In this document: piece by piece, positions 54,950 to 64,000 of the stretch
Layout: every line of letters begins with the position of its first letter
Position numbering within the stretch: the first letter of the stretch is position 1
Origin: Cristatella mucedo
Lineage: Eukaryota > Bryozoa > Phylactolaemata > Cristatellidae
DNA: 64,000 nt
Reading direction: 5' to 3'
Assembly: GCA_009760855.2 (NCBI GenBank)
Contig: WPIO01000021.1
Location: forward strand, 496,001-560,000
Translations under genes and position numbers: made by a program
The notes under the pieces: model-generated
Seen by the model: the letters and a program-made list of their open reading frames with translations, nothing else
Database searches by the model: none
Told to the model about the DNA's origin: nothing

Positions 54950-56960
54950 GTGGAAATAGTTCTGATAATCTGGGAAAATTATAAATCAGCATGAGTATGT
55001 TAGTTTAAGATAGATAATAAGGATTCAGCTGTGCAATGATAGCTCAAGTGGGAGGCGTAGAAATTTTTTGGAAACATTATAGCGACTTGTCACGTTGAGT
55101 AATCAAAGCTGTTGAGTCTTCAAGGCGATTGGCCTTGTGGCAAGCACTCGCGTTCATCTCGATACGGATATCTACTTGGTTTTTTAAACTACAATGTTAA
55201 GACAAAGGAATAAGAAAATATATTGGAACAGCTAATACCTCGATGCTTGGTTTTTCATCGAGTCTTTATTTGACACGCTTGCTAGACCGGACACTTGATC
55301 AATGTTCTCAGATTTGGAAAGCTTTATTCGTAGTCGCACATATACTTCCTTCCGATAATTGTTATCGGAGTTGTTGAGTCTTTGGATATTCCTTTGGTCG
55401 GTGGTTTTAGTGAGCTTGCAGTTGAGAATCGCCTTGAGCTAAGCCAAGCGAGGGTACCAAATTGAGCTAGACTGCTTGATTTTGGATTTACCCGCGACAG
55501 ATGTGAAGGTTTCATGGTTATTTCTTGTAGTGAGCTTCGAGATGTTGCTTTCTGGCCTGATTACCTGTCTAGCCAAGACGATATAGGGTATTCGATCCGT
55601 GATTGATCTGGTTACAAGAGAGTTGCTTCATTGTGGATCTGGCAAGTTTTTTTGCCATCTGTTGGGTTTAGCGTTAAAAAAGCGATTACCGTGGTGTTGG
55701 TTTGAACAGCTAATATTTATGGTTTTCAATTTTTTTGTCAGCATTTGTGTGGGCCCGTTCGATTGCTATGTGTGATTTTCTCACTTTGTCAGTCTTGGAA
55801 CGGTTGCGCCTGGTTCCAGTGTCTCGCGTTTCTTTGTCTTTATAAGAGTTACGGAATCCTTGCTTTGTCAGTGCTTGGATGATTGAGTCGTGATTATGGT
55901 TATATTATAGTTTTGATTGACTCGTATATTTGCTGAAATAGTGATATTGGGTTTCCTTTTGCTTGATCCGAGGTAGATAAAGTCTTGATTTTAGCCGTTT
56001 CGAGTGGTTTTTGTAGATTTGGTTTGCATTGTGTATAGTATACATTTTTATTTTCGCTTTGGCAATTTTATTACGGTCAAAAATAGCAATGTTTTTTAAT
56101 GAGTTAAAAATGTATTTTCAATAAATAAAAATCCGGCTCGGCTCTATCTCGAGCGTCGACGCTACGGGATTGTGCAGTTTTCAGTTTGTGAGTTTGGAGC
56201 CGAGCTACGGGCTCCCAGTGAACTTCTCACGTCACTTGAGATGATTCTCGTCGGTCCTTCATATCACTGAAAGAGCAGTGCGTGGCATTAAATAATTGCT
56301 TTGGTCGTTCGGTACCTCTCTTGTCTTGGTAGAGAAATGAGGATGATTATAGAATTTCATGGGTCGGTTCTATGACGGTACCTCAGATTCATCACTCTAT
56401 GATCATTGACATGTGATATTCGTTCAGAGGTGAATTTTTCGTGGGTTCACAATAGGTTTAGAAGACACGTTATATAGACGAGCATGCGATCATAGTAAGA
56501 CCAGAAGTCCTTGGCCAAGGCATGTTTTCTTTATAAGTACGATGCACATGACTCAGACGGAGTGTCCGACTAAATTAAAACGGTTAATGTCAATCATCGT
56601 TCCACTTCTGCTGTGATATAAGTCAGTCTTTCTGTCTTTCTATGTCTTCTTGCGTCCCTCGATCAATTCAAAGGTCATTCGTCCCTCGTGTTCCATTGAG
56701 CTTCGTTAATGTCATGTGTGGTACCGCATGCAGAACCTGCTCAATTCCGGACTCCCCTTCCGTTGTCAGGGCTATCAGTCTGTGTCCTTGTTCTCTACTC
56801 GTCTTCCCTACGTGAGGTTGCAAGAAGTCCGATTTAGGTACATCAGAAGGTGGCGAGAGACGCTTTACGCGAAGATGAAGGCAATCTTCGTGGTAGTGCT
56901 CAATTGCAGCTAACGGCGGTTGATACTGACGGAGATGCAGACGTCTTAGAATACCAGAGG
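54950..56960. other. AT-rich intergenic stretch, no gene recognised
   Basis: Open frames are short. Some of it reads like an old mobile element, but I could not assign a family. Confidence 0.45.
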
Positions 56961-56964
56961 CCCG

Positions 56965-57590
56965 AATGTTTGCAGTGCTACATAGCTGTAAGTAGGCCAA
57001 GTTGGCTGTGGACACGATGTGGTCATCTAATAGAAGATTTCAGCGGAACGGGACACTCAGATTCCATGCAGATACTGTATGAGATACGTATGTTGGCCAA
57101 GCCTATTATTCGAAGGTTGCTCTTTTCAACTTCAGACTGAAACTATGGTTTGCACCATAATAGTAAACCCTTTTTTCGCCATTAAGCGCTACTACTGCTC
57201 ATTTGTGTAAATTTTCAGGGATTTATTTACTCATTTGAGTACACCCATGGTACAAAACAGTGATTAGGCCCACGGTGGCAAATTTTTTAATGAGTGTTCA
57301 TGCCATTTGGAATAATGTTGAAAAATGGTCCGCTACTTTCCCGTTTCCGTAACTAGCTTTCAGAGAAAGCAGCAAAGGAGGGCAGGATTGTTTTTGTTTT
57401 TTTTCGGAAATTGAATTTGCGATGCTGCTTTATCACTAAGCCTTAAGGGTTAGGTGAGGTCAGCCAAGTCTCCCATAATAACAATAATAATACATTTTTA
57501 TAGCACCCCAGAGAACTAAATCTCTTTCTGGGCACTTGATGTGTGCTGTAAAGGAAGCCGTGCACAGGGTCAACATGCAAATGTGTCTGG
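56965..57590 (-). repeat. decayed CR1/L2-like LINE fragments with tail
   Basis: The + sequence agtaggccaagttggctg and gatgtggtcatctaatagaa matches the RT-coding DNA of the minus-strand copy at 34 kb. A LINE hairpin tail with ATT repeats sits at 57478-57560, also in minus orientation. The coding part lies upstream (transcript sense) as expected. A foreign stretch separates the two. Confidence 0.65.
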
Positions 57591-58876
57591 CTTAATGGGC
57601 CGGGGTCGGTAGATACAGCGTTTGATCTTCCCCTTTCGGGTAACGCTACCTGTAGCCTACATTCTTGGGATCCCGATAGCCAGCACCCCCCCCTACCCGA
57701 GTAGCTATCGGGCTGTCAGTAGCTATCAGGGATGCACGCACGCTGTTCCGCTATGGCGTAAAACCCTGCCAAGTACTGTGCCAATTTTTCCTTGCATTTT
57801 GGTGCTGAAATTAGAACTCCCAAACCGGATCCAGTGCCTTGATAGTTCAACCGACCGGCATCTCGATCAAGAGCATCCTCGCATGACCGCGATGCTCCGA
57901 GAATACTCACACGACGCAACCAAACGACGACATACTTCTCTACGCAGGCAAGTGACCATGACCTCGCAGCCAGCATTGCAAAGTAAGGTTTGCCATCAAT
58001 AACATTAAGACCGAAGATCCAGATAGTATCGTGTCACTCTACGATTCAATCCTTAATTCGGCATCTCGTCAAATTTGCCTCCAGATCACCGCGAATTTTC
58101 ATTTGCTCTCGGGTCCGCTTTACAGTCGCGGACGTCAACTGCATACGATCTGAGCTTTTCTAGCGGAAAGCATCTAAGCAAGTAAGGGGGCCACATCAAG
58201 TAAAGCCACAGCACCTAGAAGAACGCCATCCAAACATTTATAAGCGCCGAGACGCTGGAAGTTGAAGTTGATAGCATCAGTGGGCGCCGAGGTGAGAGCT
58301 ATAAGGGCTGCTTGACCCTTGCAAAATTCCGCCGTGCGTTTACGTTCGGTCGCCAGAAGAAGCCGAATAATTTTCCTTTAAAAGGGCCGACGGTAATTGT
58401 AGAGCGTTTAAACTATCATTATTGTTGGGTAGGTTCCTGCTCGTCAGCTGCAAGCGGGCTAAAATGAGTAGCAAACTTCATTTTCGACGGGTTTTGCCCC
58501 AGAGTCTTCCGGAAGGTTTGCTTAGGACGCGGCACTTCTTCATCGAAATGCGGACCAACAGCGCGCGACTTCCTGTCGGTGCTTCACTGCCGACTGTTCC
58601 AGTGCTGCTCCAGCGCCGCTTCCGGAAATTTACCACATGCAAGCCTCCGCAGAGCTTGGCTGCTGAGCTACCTCAGGAATTAACCCTATTGTCCGTTGTT
58701 GCTGCCGCGTTTATCGCTTTTGGTTAATTTTTATAAATAACTCCACGTTGGTTTTGAGATGGGTGATGAGGGGTTCCAGCTGTCGCGCTTTATCGGTGTC
58801 TAATGTCGATGTGCTTAGCTTGGCGTTCATTCCATCTCGGGCTGCCCAACGACAGTTTATCTGTTTATCTACGTAG
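57591..58876. other. intergenic stretch, no gene recognised
   Basis: Frames at 57622-58002 and 58422-58727 (+) have no recognisable domain. Confidence 0.4.
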
Positions 58877-59130
58877 TATAATGTATCTTCGTCTGTAACT
58901 CCACAAATCCACTAAGACTATGGGGTGTTGCGCCAGATTTTTGAATTTCGCACTCGAAGCATAAGCGGCTTTTGGTACGCATTTGGTAGCCAACAGACTT
59001 CATCTCACGCAACAAAGAGGAATTGGGAAGCATAGTAAAGTCAGGGAGAGCAGTTGAGGTATTGAGTAACATGGAAGTAGTAGCTCAGGACGATTGGAAA
59101 GGATATGCCATATTCTGCAGCAGGAGAGTA
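58877..59130 (+). repeat. dispersed repeat family D copy
   Basis: Matches 60405-60660 closely (atgtatcttcgtctgtaact through gtagcagctcagga). Confidence 0.78.
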
Positions 59131-59222
59131 GTTTTCATTGCTTCAGCTTGAACCTAATGTGTCCCCGCAGCGCTGTGCAATTTTTCTAACGCTTCGACAG
59201 TTTTAAATTCGAAGTGTACATT

Positions 59223-59385
59223 CTATACTAGTTTGGCCCAGTGGTTAACATGCTCGCTCAACCAAAGCCAAGGTGAATGAACGTATTTGATGACCGAGGT
59301 CGTGGGCTCGAGCCCCGTGGCATTTGTGAAGCGCCTGAATATGGATTAAGCTCTCTTAGGGTGCTATACATATGAATTTATGTAA
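59223..59385 (+). repeat. SINE family A copy
   Basis: Head tttggcccagtggttaacat, an internal extra block up to tgatgaccgaggtc, B box gtgggctcgagcccc, and the tail gaagcgcctgaatatggatt ending in AT-rich sequence. Confidence 0.85.
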
Positions 59386-59394
59386 TTATAATTA

Positions 59395-59480
59395 CACTCA
59401 TCCCTTGTTTATCGTGGTTAATCAGTTCCAGACTCTATCGTGATAAGTGAATTTCCGCGAAGTGGGATTCTATTTATAAA
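59395..59480. repeat. terminal-repeat-like palindromic sequence
   Basis: tcatcccttgtttatcgtgg is followed by tctatcgtgataagtgaatt, a small inverted arrangement that looks like the end of a DNA transposon or MITE. The partner end was not identified. Confidence 0.35.
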
Positions 59481-59679
59481 TCAAATATCTTCGTAGTTGG
59501 AGCATTGAAAACCTGTTCACGACCCTCTAAATACGGTTTTTAGCACTCTTTGAGCCATCTGGATATGAAATAAGACCATAATAGTCACAATTACACTTTT
59601 ATTTACCAATATATCAGTCAGAATGAGAGAAAATAAGACACAGTAGACGTTAAAAATATCGTAATATTATTATCATACA

Positions 59680-61280
59680 TTTAATTACTCGCACACATAC
59701 AGTTCTTACAGTTTTTTTTAATAGATTTTGAAGTTCAAGCCGATTGAGTTGCATATACTCCGATTTCGATGCTTCTGTTTTACCGTTCGTTCTCTGCTTG
59801 GAATCGGGTGATATCGATCTTAACTCTGTCCTACTTCTTTCGAAATTGTTCAATGAGTTTGAACACAGGTGGGTGATGCCAATCGATGATCTATTCAAAG
59901 GCGCAGTGTCACGCTTCTAAGAATTGCTAGTGCGAGGCCGATCGTCAGTGACTCGATCCTGAACATTTCAAAGACAAATACCGAATAGGAGTACTGCTCT
60001 ACGGCTGCGTCTCTGTCGTTGAATGTATTTGCCCTCCCATTAGTCGACGATAGTATCCAGGTCATCCGGAAAACTTTCGACTAGCATTTCGAAGGCATCA
60101 GTTACGCCTGTACTTGGAACAAAACCCAGAGCTTGTAACATCTTGACGTTGAGACAAATATCTTCGTTGTTACGGTACTCTTCGGTAAAATGAGAGTCTT
60201 GAGCTTTCCTCCATAAGCACTGTCCTAAATGGAAGAGGCACTCGACGACCTGCGTTGTTGGAAATACACGAATCCCAGCATTATGGCTTGCTTTCTCAAA
60301 ATCCGCCATCATACTTATCGAATTCAAAGTTGGCTTCAAATAGCCAAGCTTCTCAAAAACACTGACATTAGTTGCCTCACGTTTATCTTGTAGAAGAACG
60401 TAAATTTAATGTAATGTATCTCCGTCTGTAACTCCACAAAGTCATAAAGACAATGTGGGTGTTACGCGGGAGAGTTTTGTATAGCGCACTCACAGCCTAA
60501 GCGGCTTTCGGTACGCATTCGGTAGCCAACAGACTTCGTCTCACGCAACAAAGAGAACGTGGGAAGCATAGCAGAGTCAGGAGAGCAGTTGAGGTAGTGA
60601 GTAGCACGGATGTAGCAGCTCAGGACCGCTGAAAAGAATGAGCCATAGATCAAAGGAACTGCAGGTCTGTCGACCAACGCATTCACGGTGAAAGCTAAAA
60701 AAAACTTCAGTGGTGATTTTGAATTTTCTATCCAGGAAGCCAAGACGATGCTGCTCCAGAATGTCAAAATTGTCATCGGTGGCGAAATTAGAAAACGATT
60801 GGCATCATTTGCTCCAGAGACCCAAAAACGAAATTTGCGTTTCTCGCTGTATTTTACAGCGCTCGAGGGATGACGATGTTTGCAATCTTTTGTTGGATTC
60901 ACGAACGGCTGTTGGGTTCGTTTCCGCGTTCGTGCGAACGTTCGCTGTGATGCTGTGTGTGCTGGAAGAGTCTTTCTGCCTCCAGTGATATTCCACCTGT
61001 ACTGTGTTGAACTATCTGCCTCGGTCTCTCTAATCCATTTGCAGTTCTTCGTTGTATATCGGCAACCGATATCACTGCTTCCTTCTTTGCAAGATCCGGT
61101 GGATGAGCATGCGTTCTTTAATCAATATTGCGTCATTGTTGATCACTTTAATCCCACCTCAACAACTTGACTCAAGGCATCACCAGGGCGTACTTCCATC
61201 GGCAATAATTCTTGCTTTCCTATACCGAAGCACTTAATTTAATAACAACTCGATTGCTGTCTGCGATTCTATCTTCTCCA
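59680..61280 (-). pseudogene. MULE-type transposase relic, split by a family D repeat
   Basis: On the minus strand from 61130 to about 60900 there is an N-terminal part (HAHPPDLAKKEAVISVADIQ). After the repeat at 60405-60660 the catalytic part resumes: REATNVSVFEKLGYLKPTL, then ISMMADFEKASHNAGIRVFP, CLFHLGQCLWRK, MLQALGFVPST and VESFPDDLD (60040-60339). This is the usual MULE order, with the acidic D of MADFE and the C/H pair. Downstream are fragments of the C-terminus (QRQRRSRTAV). Stops and shifts make it inactive. Confidence 0.82.
60405..60660 (+). repeat. dispersed repeat family D copy inside the MULE
   Basis: It runs from atgtatctccgtctgtaact to gtagcagctcaggaccgc and interrupts the MULE transposase, so it inserted later. 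Confidence 0.78.
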
Positions 61281-61299
61281 CATTGATTGATTGATATTT

Positions 61300-61575
61300 A
61301 GAAAAAACATTATTTTGTGGACCAGTAGGATGAAAATAATTTGGTGACACACGGAAAAAATTAATCAGAAATTTTTTGCAACAGATCAATTAGCATAATT
61401 AGTAAATTAATCTTGAATTACTTATAATTTTGTATAATAAATTTTTATTCAATATATTTTCACTTTTAATATGTTTAATAAAGCATATTTTAAAAATTTA
61501 TTTTTTATTATCGTAATGGAATTTCTTTTAATGTCATAGTTAACGGCCATATAGCAGATTCGCAAAAAGTTTTTT
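61300..61575. other. AT-rich stretch
   Basis: Very AT-rich with no open frame. Nothing recognised. Confidence 0.6.
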
Positions 61576-61700
61576 AGTTTCTCTAGGCGTTTTTGTCGGA
61601 GCTATATTGTCTATCTTCATCAGAGTGGGCTCTTTTGACGGGGCTATATTGTCGGTGCAATTTTGTCAGCCGCTATTTGATCGGGGTGCCGCAAAAATTA
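61576..61700 (-). repeat. possible MULE terminal region
   Basis: Two direct copies of a gtcggagctatattgtc-like string (61596 and 61639) lie upstream of the MULE ORF, where a terminal repeat would be expected. The other end was not found. Confidence 0.35.
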
Positions 61701-62920
61701 CTTGACCTATTACGTTAGCCATCACATACGATGCTTTGCTGTATCTTATATGACCAAAGTGTTCTCCACGACTCCCATTCACCTTCAACTAGCTGAAAGC
61801 TTAACATTATTCTACGTTCACGATAAGACGAGCAGGCCTGCGGGCTTGCTTCCTTGAGTCGTGGTAATTCCGTCAGGAAAACGACGCTTCACCATCTTAC
61901 CGCTTGACGGACGTGTGCGATCTTTCCACGTGACGTAAGTGCGCCGTCTTGCGGCGTGACGGACTTTCTCGCTTTAATTAGTAGAGATACTCGAAATTGA
62001 AAATTAGTTAAGGTCCTCCTCCATGTATAGTCAAAACTTCATGATCTAGTCCATCTTTTGGTCTCTCTCACTGAGTTAGTCGCTTGAATTTATTGATTGA
62101 GTTTGAGCTTAAAGCAAATATAAAGTCGATTTAATACCATTTAATGCACGATGAGTAATGATACAGTAACAGTCCTAATTTTTGTGCTGATTGACTTGGG
62201 CCTCGGGCTGGTGTGTAATTTTTAGTATGTAGCTGCTCAGCAGACTGCATCTCCCGAAGGCCTCTTTTTTAATTACATAGTCTTGTATGATCACTGCTAA
62301 AGACCGTGTATGTGTTCAGTCATTCAAGGTTGAAAGATAGAGGCAGCGGACCGCTCATTGTGGTTTCCCCACCCATCGTAACCAGCGTAAGTCGTGCGGC
62401 AGATAAGGTTACACCTTATTGGCCTATGCTCAATTATAACTATTCAAATTCATTCATTCGCCGAGATTTGACTCGGTGAAATCAACGGAAATTTAAAGCC
62501 AATGCGTGAAATACCTTTTGCCGAACACCTAAATAAGCGTTGTCTCGACAGATCAATCGGTAAGAAGAGTACTGCGATATTACCCGCAGCGGTTTCGCGA
62601 TCGTTTCCTGCTTGAGGCTAAATTCTGGTGTGACGTTAAGTCGCACGGCAGACGGCCTCCGTTGTTCTGTATTGTTTAATCAATAATCTTCTAGAATCAA
62701 GGGAGCCTCAACTAGTTTAGTGTATTACAGTTGTACAGATTCTAGGCGTTTTCTTAATTATAACTATTGAGAAACAGATACGTCGTAATGTTGAGTCAAG
62801 TCTGTATTCAAATTTATTCCATAAACCTTGTTAGGAGTCGCCGGCTACGGTTCGCGAAATACACAAATTGACTCTCCATAGCCACTGCATAAAGTTCTCT
62901 CAGCTCAGGACGTGTGCTTG
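61701..62920. other. intergenic stretch, no gene recognised
   Basis: No open frame of interest and no repeat recognised. Confidence 0.5.
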
Positions 62921-62924
62921 ATAG

Positions 62925-63300
62925 TAATAATTAATGATTTACTAGTATTACAATAGCCTAGAGCCCTCAGAAAAGGTTATATCTTCTAGGCACTAAAAAC
63001 GTAGGTTGTAGTAGGTGCATAGCAATATGGCAATGTGGTAACATGCGCAAAGTCAACGCACAGGAGCATAGTAAGGACAGTTCAGACGGATCGAGCAACC
63101 GCTGTGAGGAAAATTCACATTTTCAGCTTCCGTTTAGATGTTGTCCAAATGTGCACTTTCAGCTTCCGTTTAAATGTCGTCCTTTCGGGCATATCTTTCC
63201 GCCAGTCCTGAGTGAGTTCAAAGCTTAGGCAGCATGCGAAATAAAGGCATGGTCTCCGAAGGATCTGAGTTTGGTTCGTTCGAGGCAGCTATCAGACATG
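62925..63300 (-). repeat. decayed CR1/L2-like LINE 3' end
   Basis: AT-rich tail, hairpin-tail remnant (ccctcagaaaaggttatatc as read on +), 3' UTR, and a stretch matching the C-terminal coding DNA (gcatggtctccgaaggatct versus gcacggtctccaaaggattt at 34289). Confidence 0.75.
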
Positions 63301-63305
63301 AATTA

Positions 63306-64000
63306 GAATAGGGGTGTCCAACCTTTTTGCGTTTGGGGCCACATTAAAAAAATTTAAAAGGTCCGGGTTGGGCCACATGTAAATTGGCGTAGTTTACCGC
63401 ATCAGAAAGTAAGATCGTAATTTAGTATGACTATTACTATTATACTTAATAAATAAACCGCAATACAATAGTATTTTTTAGTATAATTATAATTAAAAAT
63501 AATAAATAATAAAAATTTAATCATGTGTCCTGGGAAATAATTTGATAGATATTATGGCCAATCTTTTACTTTTGGATTTTTATATTAGTAACATGAAGAC
63601 AGAAACTTATAAAACTTACAAAATTACATGACAAGGACTCACATAATATTAATGTCTTCGGATTAATTAAATGCCACAGGTATTCAATGTCTTCTGCACT
63701 GCAGGCATCAATGAGATATTTGGCATTGTTTCTGTTTGCATAAAAAGTCGACATCTGCTGCAACAGTGGATGTGGCAATTCTAAGGATTCCTGATAAATG
63801 TTCATCTGTGAGAACGGATCGAGTCTTTGTTTTCACATTTTTCAGTCCGGAAAAAAGCTGTTCACAGAAATATGTGCTGCCAAAAAGTGCAATATACCTG
63901 CGAGCATGTTTGGCTAGGTTAGGAAAAGACTCTGATGAAACATACTGCTTGTAAAAGGTAACAAGGACATGCTGATCATAAGCAGTTTTTAAATTGCTGT
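63306..64000 (-). mobile_element. hAT-type transposon, 3' half, cut by the window edge
   Basis: On the minus strand, 63900 to 63710 reads ALFGSTYFCEQLFSGLKNVK then TKTRSVLTDEHLSGILRIAT, the hAT dimerisation (hATC) region, ending near VDFLCKQKQCQIS. At 63308 the sequence ggggtgtccaacctttttgc followed by ggggccacat is a common hAT terminal-repeat pattern. The N-terminal part lies beyond 64000. The upstream frame from 63955 to 63900 is partly broken, so activity is doubtful. Confidence 0.82.

Overview
The window is nuclear DNA from an animal, most likely an invertebrate. It has intron-rich genes with canonical splice sites, tRNA-headed SINEs, CR1/L2-type LINEs, several DNA-transposon families, a Ty3/gypsy relic and long dinucleotide microsatellites. 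There are no operons, ribosome-binding sites or CRISPR arrays. The species cannot be named from sequence alone.

Two conserved genes are supported, and they converge. On the + strand a CCDC85-family gene runs from 9726 to 15781 in four coding exons (807 residues by my splice model). On the - strand the gene for the large subunit of replication factor C (RFC1, the PCNA clamp loader) runs from 51520 down to 17967. I placed 21 coding exons whose splice phases all fit, giving 1424 residues plus a stop. Only the short exon carrying the start codon was not found. The two stop codons lie about 2.2 kb apart, with plausible poly(A) signals at 16512 (+) and 17544 (-).

Layout: 1-9.7 kb is gene-poor and holds SINEs, LINE debris and one unproven exon candidate. 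9.7-15.8 kb is CCDC85. 15.8-18 kb is the convergent intergenic gap. 18-51.5 kb is RFC1, whose introns carry at least five protein-coding LINE copies, a Tc1-like relic, a pogo-like transposon with both terminal repeats, SINEs and six microsatellites. 51.5-64 kb is repeat-rich: a decayed Ty3/gypsy polyprotein, a MULE transposon split by another repeat, a LINE fragment, and the 3' half of a hAT element running off the window edge.

The most notable observations are these. The commonest SINE family shares its 3' tail with the resident LINE. Long complementary UC and GA tracts flank a single RFC1 exon. One RFC1 intron uses a GC donor, and another is only 80 nt. RFC1 carries two FFG motifs and long low-complexity linkers. 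I did not find a wholly new biological system.
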